From Torreya grandis (lineage: Eukaryota > Streptophyta > Pinopsida > Cupressales > Taxaceae): 64,000 bases of DNA. The stretch is from positions 902,501 through 966,500 of the forward strand of contig JARHVA010000123.1 of assembly GCA_037957365.1 (NCBI GenBank), written 5' to 3'. This document shows, piece by piece, positions 26,001 through 39,052 of the stretch; position 1 is the stretch's first letter; every line of letters begins with the position of its first letter. The notes beneath the pieces were generated by a model. That model worked only from the letters and a program-made list of their open reading frames with translations, was not told the DNA's origin and ran no database searches. The translations under genes and the position numbers were made by a program.

Positions 26001-27743
26001 TGTATATTATCTTTCTTAAGAAATTAAATAGAGCATTCTTTATATGGGTTTATACTATTGATTATGGTTTATACCAATAAGGATAATGTAGCATCATCTA
26101 TTACTCATAAGTATTTAGAAAGTTTATTGTTCAGCTAATTCATAATTTAGCCCTTACATAAAAGAATGTTGGTTTTTTTGTTATTATTTCATTCATTATT
26201 TTATTTTAAGTTGAGTGGAATTTCTAAATTAAAAGTTAGTAATAACGGTCAATGGGATGCAAAGACCTAGAGTTTTTTTATTCAACTACAAAATCTCAAC
26301 TAGTAGCATCACTTTAATTGCCTATATAAGTTGGTAATACATTCTAGAGTTAGATGGTTGTTGGATTATAGGTGAATGTATGTGTTTGATATTATAAACT
26401 TACCTTTGGTATTGAATTCTTGGTACACATTATATTATTATCATTTAGATAATGATTAATCCTTGTAAATGGGAAATAATTCCCAAAATTAGGATGAGAC
26501 TTAAATATGTTATGGGAACTCATAATAGTTACACTATGATCGGTGATTTAATAGTCCACCTTAGTTATGATTTACTATGCCATAGATTTCCTTAATGGAC
26601 ACTCAAGTTAATGGTTGAAATTATTCAAGTAATAAAATCTTGCATGGACATATTCATATTAATTGATTGGTGTAAACACATATGTTCTCAATAACAACAT
26701 AATATTGTAACCAAAGGACAAGTAAGGAGCAACAAAGGTACTAGATCCCTATGGCTAACTTGCGAGATGGTATATCTATATAATGAGAATAAATTTGATT
26801 TTTTAATGCTATATGTATGTTAGTGAATAGGATGCTCACTTATATTATGTCTTCCACCTTGAACTAAGTGAATTATGACTCATCTAATTTTAATTAGGAA
26901 TAATTCTCCCATAATGGAATTATGTCTTTCATGTGTGACCTTCATCAAGTGAGGGGATGATGGTGAAATGATCCCTAAGGATATTTGGATCATGGTATAG
27001 TGATATAATGGGGGTAGCATAAGGACTATCTCTTACTTGGGTAAATCCCAAAAGATTGTGGTGACTCTTAAGCTTATGAAATGTTGGTTTTAGTAGTGGT
27101 TTAAAAATATCCACTTGCTAACCTCACCATGTGGTAAGACTTTGCCTAAGCAAAGCTAGTGTGATGGTTCATTTGTTTAATCATTTTGGACCTCTATGCT
27201 TAATAATTGTACTTATATTTTATATTAATTTCATGCTTAGAAAATGGATAAAAATATCTTCTTGATATGCTTAATTAAATTCTTGTGGTTTTTAGCATTA
27301 TCTATTTGGAATAATACGGATGCTAGCCTTAATATTATAGGCATCCTATGCATGATTGAATTATTCAATTTATTTAACTCTCAAACCATGACCACAAGGA
27401 TAAATAGACATTTATGTAGGGATAATAGTCATTACATGGTTTGATAGAGAAGATGAATGCCTTTGCAAAGTTTGAAGGTTATCAATATGGATCCACATAC
27501 TAATACCTCCTCAAATAACATATCATCTTAAGGAAACATACTTATTTATAGAATTTTCTAGTGAAAAATATCCATGGGTAAGCATCCTAGGTGAAACAAT
27601 ATAGTTATTAGTTATTAGCACATTATGTATAGATTTTTTAGATGCATTGTGTAGAGTTAAAGTTATGTATATGGACCTAAATGCCATTCCATTGTGTACT
27701 CTGAAAGGCAATTTAAAAAATATTATTTTAGGGTTATTTCATC

Positions 27744-27755
27744 TAGTATCAAAGC
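27744..27755 (+). other. Primer binding site of element F
   Basis: TAGTATCAAAGC differs by two bases from TGGTATCAGAGC, the initiator-Met tRNA complement. It sits two bases after the LTR end, as in element D. Confidence 0.7.
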
Positions 27756-28400
27756 TTGTGATTTAAAAGTTTTGGGCACATTAAACTAATTTTAACATAT
27801 TCTTTAAATGGCTAGTTGATATTGTATGTGATTATATATAGTTTTTTAAAGGTTTATGTTTGCATAATATACTTTTGAATGGATAAAAATATACATAATA
27901 AGGGTGTGAATATTATTTTGAAATCTTATTTTATATCAACATGTATGTGTATGCCCTTTTTATGGCTTAATAAAACCTATATGACTATGTTTGCCTTTGT
28001 TAAGAGTGAATTGGGAAATTATATGATTGAGTGCATACAACACCATGGGTGAAATTATATAACTCATGTGGCCAATTATATGTCTTATACACTTTGAAAT
28101 GGGTTATGTTATGACTTTTATAAAGGAAATTATCCTCTTGGGTTAATAAAATAGTGTCTTGTTACACAATACTAAGGTGCTAGAAATTCTTGGATTTATA
28201 GAATTTATGTATGTCTGGAAATCGGTAAATATATACAATAAAATTATGATGTTTACCCATAACCTTGGTTGGGTTAACCCTTCTCTAATCAAATTATGTT
28301 AGGGAAAGCATCACCTATTGACTATTGAATTGTATGGGTATGTTGATGGGAGACTAATAATAACTACTTCACCCTTAAAATTGAGAAAATTATGATCAGT

Positions 28401-28438
28401 ATCTATTGTTGACTTGTATGTTCAAGTCATCAATAGAT
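28401..28438. repeat. Hairpin with 16-bp arms
   Basis: ATCTATTGTTGACTTG and CAAGTCATCAATAGAT are reverse complements with one mismatch, separated by six bases (TATGTT). Confidence 0.85.
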
Positions 28439-28741
28439 GCTTAGAACATCATGAACTCAAGAAGATAGAGGATTAGGATTAAACTGGGAGGGATGAATAG
28501 GGTGAGATTATCTAATTTACTTGGGTAAATTATTAAGGCTTGGGATCTTCACTTGTGAAAATGTATCTTGAGTTGAATTAGAGCTTGATCTTGTTCATGC
28601 ATTTGGCCTTTTTTCTGAGTTAAATGGAGAAACATGTGGTTTCATAACTCGAAAAGGTTGAAAGTTAATAGTTATGTGAAAATGTTTATTTTGATCATGT
28701 TTTACATTTATTATGTTTATTTTTATCATGGATATGTTGAT

Positions 28742-28913
28742 ATCCATGAGGATGTTATGATAACTGTGGATATGTTTTACATCCATGAGGATGTTTAAGT
28801 TGATTTTGGCTGAGTTATGAATCCATGAGGATGAATATTTATAAATTGGCTACATTTTGACATCCATGAGGATGTCTATTATGATATTGTATATGTATTA
28901 GATCCATAAGGAT
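28742..28913. repeat. 40-bp tandem repeat with ATCCATGAGGAT core
   Basis: Cores start at 28,742, 28,781, 28,821, 28,862 and 28,902 (spacing 39-41 bp). Each holds the dyad ATCC....GGAT, extending to ACATCC....GGATGT in the best copies. Confidence 0.85.
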
Positions 28914-31736
28914 GTTTATTGTGAATTTTGAGTAAACATGATGATTATGGAAACTTGTAATTCCCATAGTAGTGATATAACATTCACCTCGTGCCTTGGC
29001 TAAGTTCACCCTTTCCCAAAGTGATGTTGAATCAAAGAAAGCATAATTTCTCAATATTTGAATTATTATATTAGGTTAATAGGAAGAATAGTGATATAAG
29101 ATTATTTTTGGAATCTAGAGATAATGCCTTGGTGGCCATTGATAGTTTGCATGAGCAAGCCATCTGATGATACTGAGGTATAGTATCTTAAGAGGTCTAA
29201 GGGTGAGGCTCAAGCCTAAAGGTCCTAGAAAGGTGAATGTGATTGACTTGCTTTGGAAACTCAAAAAAATTTGGGGATCTTTTATTAGTATATTTTAGCA
29301 TGAGCCATCTATCCATGATGTGTGAACATTGTAGGTAAATTTTCAAAACTCGTAGAGATAGATTTTATTAGCTTTATTGGAACACAACATTCCTTGAAAT
29401 AAGGTGATCATAATCTAAGATCCCTAGGACTAATCATGTTGTAATATATGATGTATATTTGATGACATCAAGATGGAATTTGGACATCAGGTATATCGAT
29501 GGGAAACATGGACCCTTATGCTTCACCGTCATGTGTGCTTAATTGTTATGATGTGAAATTATCTTAGCATAAATTATCAAAACACCTAAGTCATGTATGC
29601 ATGAACTGTTTGATTTGTTTCCTTCTTCACTATAAATTTTTTATATGTCATGTAAACTATTACATTTTGTTGATTATATTAAACAATGTAAATTTGTATA
29701 TTCACTATACTATGTGTATGCAGATAAATTTATGGACTTTCATAGGTTTTTCTTGATATCAACATTATTGTGTGAGAATTTTTATATACATGATTGTATG
29801 TTGTTCATTATGGATCACTTACATGATAATAAATCATTGTGTAAGGAATCTCCCATTACTAAAATTAACCATGTGGACCTTACTTTACTCAATGCTTTCA
29901 AAATTATCATAAGAGTATTTTGTGTACATGTCATAGAATTAGTGTAACTTTATGTTGTTAATAAACTGGTATGTGGTAATGCAAACATAAAATACTCATG
30001 TGATGTATCTTTTCCTCTTAAAACCAACTTTTATCGATTGAAATCTGCCAAGGTATGGTGTTGTATTGTGTGGTGTAATCTTGCATCACTATTCTAGTAA
30101 TGAGAATTGGTGCAAGTATGAGGTTGAGGGTAGAGAAGAACTATATTTGTAATGATTTATACTAGGTATGGGCTAGGATGTGGAGTCTCTTATAGGCTGA
30201 AAACCCACTTTTCCCATTTGCACAAAGTAGCCATCTGATTTGTTTAGGGTGTGCACCATGAGTGCCACAAGTTGGCCATAGAATCTTAGTGTATAATGAT
30301 CACTTTATGGATTTAGAATTTATTTAACCACCTCTTATAGGTTGTGGTAAAATCAACCCTTGTTAAATTTTATTGTTTTAACCTTGTGAAGCACTAACTA
30401 CACCTATAATTTAGACGTTTATGCCTAATCAATAAGGTGGTACTTGTTGAAACACATACATGTGTTGGCCTGTAAGTGTAAACATGATATGGATGAGATA
30501 TTATTTTTTTTACACCTATTAGAGATATTATGGGATGAATATTTCTAATTTATTTTAAAAATCATAATTAGAACAAATGCTTATTTTGTGCTCTGAAAGA
30601 GTAACATAAAGTCTTGATCAAGTGATGTTAAAAATCCTAGGTTCCCACTTAACTCTTTGAGAGGGTGATAAAATTTGGGTATTTATCTCATATGGCTAAT
30701 TTTTGGATAGTGGGATTGGTATCCCTAGACCATCGTATGAGCTTACATGTGATAGAAACAATGTTGAAAGCCTTTGGGTTGCATGTGATGCCTAGAATGG
30801 CTTCTCGGATATTCAGTGTGGTTGGTGTGGGACACTACACTAACCCATATATGGTTGATGATGAAGTAAATTAATCATAAAAGTATGGATTAATACCTTT
30901 GTGAAATGACATTTTGTAATGAGTGTTCTTAAGATTATGCATGTGGCATAATGTTTATGGTGGAGGCTTCAACTCTTAACTTTTGATCTAATTGTAATCT
31001 AGTTGGATTGGATGATTACAATCATTGACCTCAAGTTGTATGTCTTTGTGTGTTGACACAAAGTGAATAATGACCCTAATAAAAAAAATTTATGTTCAAA
31101 CTACTAACCTAATTTAGACAATAAATTTGTAACTTGTCAAACTATGGCTGTGAATCCTATTTGGGAGTGTTGATAGCACCCTTGTTGGAAAGCATATTAA
31201 GGTAAGTATAAGTTATTGTGTTTTGGAACACTATATGATTGTGATGTTTAATTACCACCTTCATAAGTGGCTAGAATAGTTAATAGCCGTAGTGTTATAT
31301 AGAAATTAATAATTTTTACCATGAAATTCTACTAATTAATGAAGGCATATTTGGTTTGGTGAACCTAATTGGTATTTGGTTTTAGATAATTATAATGTAA
31401 TTGATGGCCTTTAAAGGCATGTACATGATTGGGAAAATTTCCAACCAAGTTAGATATTGGTGAAATATTCTGCTGTAAAAATGTTGCATAAGTGTTGTTA
31501 TACCATATCAATGTCTTAAAGGACACATGAAGGGAGGAATGAAGCCATTACTTGGCCTAATGTAAATAAAAATATGGTTGTCCTAATGTAAAAAAATAAG
31601 AATGCCAACAAGATAATGATAAGGCATTTCCATCCCTCAGTGAGTGGGAATGCTGTGAAATAGTGATAATTATTTAGTTGAACATCTTAAGGTAAATTGT
31701 TTCTTGACTGCCAATAAGTCACCGAGATGGCTTATC

Positions 31737-31752
31737 CTTAAGGAGAGGAGGA
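31737..31752 (+). other. Polypurine tract of element F
   Basis: AAGGAGAGGAGGA immediately before the second F LTR, parallel to the tract of element D. Confidence 0.7.
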
Positions 31753-33808
31753 TTTCACGACACAATATTGTATCCTATTATATATATTTGATTATAGATT
31801 ATTTTATCATTTTTTGATAGCACTTGGACTAAGGACTATTGATGTTGGTTCTATTTCAAATAGTTGAGATGAAATATATATTGGGTAGTAGTTGTGATTA
31901 TGCTATATCATGATTGATGCTTACACTAGATTTGATTTATCTTGATATATATACTACTTAAACTAGATTAATTTTATCCTTTTATAAATTTGACTTAGTT
32001 TAAATAAATTATTATATGTTATTGATTTAGCATGTTTCACTAGAATACGGATTGACTACTCTTGTAACTATTGATTATGTTTCACAAGGCATGCTCAAGT
32101 TTCATGGTCATCAGTACTGACTCTAGTACCTTTATAGCTATAGTTGACTATGCTTAATTTATTATTTCATGTTTAATAATCTGTTATGAATTTATTATTA
32201 TTATATTGACATCATTCTAGTACTATTGATGTCTTATTGGTAGATACAGGAACCAGGATGTGAGCTAGGCTCAGTGGTGGGTTTTGACATCTTGAGGTAT
32301 ACGCGAGGGATGATTGAGAATTCAAAATTCACTCCAATAAGTATAATGTGTATAATTTGATACTGAGCCAACATCATTTTACATTGTTATCATTATCACT
32401 TTTCATATTTTATTGTTCTTTCCATATATTGTGTGCATACATTTTTGCTATTGCTATTGTGTGCTTAGAGTCAATGAGTTTTAAAAATGTTGATTTACCT
32501 TTTTGGTTCATTATGTGCTTGGAGTTATTCTCATGGATATTTTGTGTGTTGTTCACTCCCCCTTTGGTTTTGTTGATACTTAATTATTAATCCATGCAGA
32601 GTGTCTTTCATTTTAGCTTGTTTGGTTTGGGTTCAACTAGACCGTATTTGGTCTATTGACTTTGGAAACTCAATCATGGGACCCCCCCTTCATGGGAATT
32701 TGACTCATCATGATTTTTGTAATTATTATTATTTTAATTATTTTATTTATTATTATTATTATTAATAAACATAAGTATTTTGGTTATTTATTATTATTTT
32801 AATCAATTGTGCTTTTGGGTATGTTTTTTTTTACCCACATTCTTTAGTCACTTGACTCCACTTCACCCTTTTGGGGGAGTTTAATTTCCATCCTAATAAT
32901 TTTTATTTTTTTCCTTCCATTTTCATTTTGGGTAATTTTATGTTACTGGTTCAAAACCCTATTTTGCATGCAGGACATGGGAGAAGGGGAGTTTGTGGCC
33001 ATGGGGGAGCCTACACCTAGATTTTGTGGGCTAGTTTTGCATAAGCAACAAGTTGCTGGGGGAAAAAAGACATGATTTTCACCATGGTAGCGTAATTTTT
33101 TCTAGGTAAATTATATGGTAGAATTTTATAATGGGAATATAGTTTTACTATATTAATTCCCTAATGAAGTGTGATAGAATCATTATAGATTGATGGGGAA
33201 GTTGTGAGACTTCTCGATGAATATCTAGTGGACTAAAATCAAATTAAAATCAATTACCTCCTTACTAAGTTCTTTGGTTTAATTTGGATTTTGATTTTGG
33301 GAATGCATTTTATCAAAATGAGTGAGAGTTTTAATTCATGGGTGTTAGATACTTTTTGTGATGTGATGTGGGGTTTTAACCCTGAATATTGTTAAGGGGA
33401 ATTTAAGATTTAAATAGTATCAGAGTTTTAGTTATTTGAGTGGACTAGGTAAATCATTTTGTTAAGTATATGATATAGAATTATGAATTATTAAACCCTA
33501 TTATATGTATGCTTTTAAATTATTAATCTGCCCCAGCCAAGTTTTTGAAATAAGTAGTTTATGTTAAAAACCCTTTTGGGCAACTCCTTACAGGTGAACT
33601 AGGTGGGTATCAACTTGATTTGAATTTTCTCTCTATCCACTCATTGTATTGACCCAAGAATTTTTATCTATTCTAGATGAGAGAATCATTGTTATGCTTC
33701 CAACCCTATTTTGGAAAAACATAAATTTATTCTCGTTGTTCTATCTCTTTTGAGTTTTGGTAACCCTATACATGTGAAGGATTTCTTATGGGGTGTTCTA
33801 AAATAACC
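31753..33808 (+). repeat. 3' LTR of element F, truncated
   Basis: Aligns with 21,852-24,052. Similarity ends after TTCTAAAATAACC; from 33,809 the sequence is unrelated and leads into element C. A deletion most likely removed the last ~3.7 kb of this LTR and the adjoining end of the C LTR. The TG start is now TT. Confidence 0.8.
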
Positions 33809-35340
33809 TAAGAAACATATATAAGAAACATATGAGGCACACAAAGTAGGCAAAGGGGCCATAATACAAGGGACATGGGTACATGTCACTAAATCTAGGA
33901 AAATAAGACATACAAGGACATGCTGAAATGTCCACACACTTAAGCAACAAGCAACTTGGATTAGAGCCACATAGAAGGACATGTTTAAATATCTTCATAC
34001 ACAATCAATAAAAATCACACACAATGACATGTGCACATGTCCAAAGCATACATACTATGAATATAAGTAGTGTATATCCAAAGAGCAATGACATATTCAA
34101 ATGCCCTTGAATATAAGAAACATAGAGATACAATCAAGTCTAAAATAGGAAGCTATAAATGAAAGTATGCATGAATATGTGATACAAATCTATGTAAGAT
34201 ATAGGATATACATATGTCGAGTCTAAAGTAGTAATAGCTATAAAAAAACTAAGTAAATATAGTATGATTAATATCAAGATATAACAATGTTAAACATGTG
34301 ATGTAGAGTATAGAAAGATAGAACTTGGTAATTGAAAATTGTGTATAGGGTGCCCCCAAGTGTGAAAATGTGTCAAGTGAAGACCTTGTGTATTGGTGTA
34401 TATGCCCCTAGTGGGTATATAACATCAAATCTAGATTAATGTAGTGGACTAGAGTCCTATAGTAGTCTACAAGTACGCAACAAGAATAAGTGAAGCATGT
34501 ATGTATAATAAAAACTGACTATACTAAGATAGATAGCATATTTAGTGTCTAGAAAATATAAGAAGTGTAAACATAGAAATGCATACAATCTAAAATTTTG
34601 TGTTTTTTGAGTAATTATTTGAATGTTTTTTGTATTTTTGGAATATTATATTGTTTTTTATTTTATGGATATAATCTCTATAAAAGCAACATGAAAATGA
34701 AACTATATACAAGGAGCAAGAGATAAAAAAAAAAGTATGTATAATAAGGGAGGAACAATACTAACTGATGAGTCTCATGGGAGACTCACTATCAGTGTAA
34801 CCTATGTCAAATAAAGGATTTGAGATAGTTCATGTTGTATGAAATGGTAAATACGGTCCCAAAATCTATTGCACTGAGTGATTTATATTTGGCCTTGCCT
34901 ATGGAGTGATACCAAGAATCTATGACACTACCTATGGTGTCTTATGAACTAAAGAGGTCTTAGGGGACTCATCTGTTAGAAGAAAATGTAGGTGACATAG
35001 GTGTCTTATGCTAATAACTTTGAGAAATTAGTAAGACTAATCTCAATAAAAAATGAGTAGAAGGAGGCCCTCTATAATCTATAACATATATTTGACTTAG
35101 GGGTGTTTCTAATAATGGTATCCATGAGAGAGTAAGTGTGTGTGGAAATACTGTAGGATTAGACCTCACCTACTCTATTATCTCTACTTAAATCTGTGGT
35201 GTACTATTACAAACTATGTTAGGAGTTGTAATAGATAAGTGTGTTATAACTGATAATTATGTTGTAAATAGTAACTAGGATGTAATTCCCTATGGGATAG
35301 GTAGATGACACTTATATAAAATACCCTCAACTATGACCAC
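33809..35340 (-). other. Internal region of element C downstream of protease
   Basis: No RT, RNase H or integrase motif seen on the minus strand. The part next to F carries a degenerate repeat with small dyads (33,871-34,110). The rest is unassigned. Confidence 0.5.
33871..34110. repeat. Repeated GACATG...CATGTC dyads in element C
   Basis: Five copies of GACAT start at 33,872, 33,917, 33,978, 34,026 and 34,090, each followed after a few bases by its rough complement. The clearest is TGACATGTGCACATGTCC. Spacing alternates between about 46 and 62 bp. Confidence 0.7.
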
Positions 35341-35655
35341 CTAATTTTCATGTATATATTATATGCATATATGCACTATAGATGGGTGGATCATAATTAA
35401 TATATCCATGGCCTACCCAGTAACATGTCAAATATTCCTGCACTAGGTATAATAAGAACCTATTATCCACATGTGCTGGTCAAAATTGTAGTGGAAGTAC
35501 AATATCCCTAATAGAGCTCTAATCATAGCCACTAAAATCACTAATAACTATGTCTATAAGATATATATCCTACTATAAATACCCCAAATGTTGTATAAAT
35601 GTGATAGTGCACATGTTAATGTTTGACCTATTATCAAACATAACACTCTAGATAG
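35340..35655 (-). pseudogene. Aspartic protease of element C (decayed)
   Basis: The minus strand reads VMFDNRSNINMCTITFIQHL, GY, then DIVISDFSGYD, SSIRDIVLPLQF and FLLYLVQEYL. This matches the Tat/Ogre-type protease (hlxDxGSxlNxxxlxxlxxLGY...hxhxxFDG...xxGxIxLPhxh). The active-site motif D-[TSND]-G-[SA] has become DNRS, and stops occur. It follows gag on the minus strand. Confidence 0.65.
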
Positions 35656-35839
35656 GATGATGATCTATGTAGGATTGCACAAAGTGTGCATATAAATTTG
35701 TATCATCATCAACAATCCCTTAATATAAGAAGGTGATGAGTGGTCCAACTATAACTATAGCATGGTACACACCAATGATATTGTGTAATAGATGTACCTC
35801 CTCTATAGTAGTGTGATATGAAGCTGGTGGTGGATGTGC

Positions 35840-37625
35840 CAGATATTTGAAGTGAAAACCTAAAGTGCTTCCTACCTTATTTTCTATGTGCTTTGTAAAT
35901 GGATCTAAGAATATTTATAATTCTTTTGTTTATGTTTGTTTTACTTTGGGTGCCTCTATGGGTGTGCCCACATCAGTAATGTTAGCCTCAATCAAATCAT
36001 GTATCTTATATTTTAGGCTAATGCATCTATTTGTTGTATGTCCTAGTGTCATGTGATAATTGTAGAATTCATTGGAATCATATTTCTTTGGAAGACATCA
36101 TGTCATATCAACCTCTTTTATGGGAGGAAGATATATGAAATTTCATTCTAAGAGTTACTATAAAACACATGCTGGTGATTTTAGAAGGTTGGTAAAAACT
36201 CTGTATAGAGGAGCTGATAAAACTAGAAAAGGAAATGGCTCTGAAGCTATGTTAACTTTGGCCTTTCGATCACTCTTATTTTTAGTTTCCCTTATACCTT
36301 GCATGAAGGATTATTATAACTTTTAGTAGTTGATTATGATCCACTGGTATAATTTAGTTTACCCATTGATAAAATCTTGACTTCTCTCTATTTTATTGTG
36401 TGGCATAATTTTGTGAAGGTTGGAAACTTCTTAAACAAGGTAGCTTCGTACAATGTTAGTAGAAGACTTTGTTTGAATATGTCTGAAGTAATTTATCTAT
36501 CATGGGGATAGTTAATTTATCTAATATAGTTTTTTAATGTAAGACGTATTCTATAATAGGATCATTTAATTTTTGTTTTAATTGTGAAACTTGAGCATAT
36601 GAGATCTTATCACTGAAGTTTATTGAGAAGTGTGATAAAAACATGTCTAACAATTGATTTAATGAGGTGATAGAGTGATTTAATAGATCATAAAACCATT
36701 GTTAATCATAATCCTTTAAATTACATGGGAATATCATAGTGAGGATTAAATCATTGAACATATAGGCTAAACATGCTACATGAAAAGCTTAGAGATGGTC
36801 ATTAGGGTCACCCTTACCATCATAAAGTGTAAGCTTATATACCACAAATCTAGATGGAAAAGGATTGGCTTCTATGTGATGTGTCAAAGGTGTATGTAAA
36901 ATAACATTAGAATAAAAGGAATTTGATGGCTTAATGGCTCCATATTCAAGATGTAACACCTTATCCTATAGAGTGTGAACCTTGTGCATAAGGGATTATA
37001 CATCTGAAGTGGAGGAACTAACCATATGAGGTGTATTTATCATTGAAGTTTATTGAGTTACAATTGGTTATTGTGCTAGGTGAGTTGGCCATAATGTAGG
37101 TGTAACAATGTTATTAGATAAGGTAGTTAAAGATTGACCATTGTTTGATTTATTCTTTATTTCTATTATGGATTATAAAAAATTTCCATGATCAAATGAA
37201 TGTTCCTTAAGTATATCTTTGAAGCTCTATAGGATCTCATCCTTATTGATAATTAAGTTATCATTATTAAGTGGAGGGAGAGTGTCCTAATTTATAGCTT
37301 GTGTATCATCTTTACCTTGATTATAATACTCATCTTTGGATGCATAATCATTGAAATCCATATAATCAAAGTGTGTAAGATCAATTAAGAGAGTTACAAG
37401 TGGTCTTTTTTTGATGGTATAAGCTTGAATAGAAGGAATCTGAATATGCTCAATAGGATTACCACCTAGCCTAGCACTTCTTCTTAATATAAGAGAGATA
37501 TCTTTTCTAGATGGAATATAATAAAAAAATTGAAATAGAGTTGCTAAAATAGAATATATGAAATTTGAAAAACTTAAAGCAACCAATGAAAATAGGAAAA
37601 ATAAGGATACAAACCCTAATAGCAT
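35840..37625 (-). pseudogene. gag of element C (decayed)
   Basis: The most open part is 37,625-37,287, directly inside the 5' LTR, but it matches no motif I know. The C-terminal end near 36.06-35.9 kb reads QLSHDTRTYNK, then PKI.DT, resembling the Tat-type gag end (YH...GH.TE.C..LK.KI.DLI). Frameshifts and stops are frequent. Plus-strand frames at 35,865 and 36,072 lie antisense to it and are not genes. Confidence 0.55.
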
Positions 37626-37647
37626 CTAGGGTTAGGGTTTGAGCAAT

Positions 37648-37673
37648 GTTCAAAGTAATTTAGGTTCACCAAA
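37648..37673 (-). other. Putative primer site of element C
   Basis: Next to the LTR, the minus strand reads TTTGGTGAACCTAAATTAC. It begins with the same TTTGGTGA as the corresponding site of element G. The tRNA is not identified. Confidence 0.4.

Positions 37674-39052
<1,379 letters not shown>

Larger units (their letters stand above)
27756..31736 (+). other. Internal region of element F, no coding domain recognised
   Basis: About 4 kb between primer site and polypurine tract. Frames are short on both strands. I tested for gag, protease, RT, integrase and chromodomain motifs by eye and found none convincing. It holds a 38-bp hairpin (28,401-28,438) and a 40-bp tandem repeat (28,742-28,913). 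Confidence 0.55.

Noticed and set aside
28401..28460. Helitron 3' end (hairpin near a terminus)
   Set aside because: No CTRR terminus at the required distance, and the hairpin sits inside an LTR element.
32348..32590. 80-residue hydrophobic plus-strand frame
   Set aside because: Lies in the F 3' LTR; the partner LTR (near 22,500-22,690) does not keep it open.
36072..36326. 84-residue plus-strand frame in element C
   Set aside because: Antisense to decayed gag sequence; no recognisable domain.
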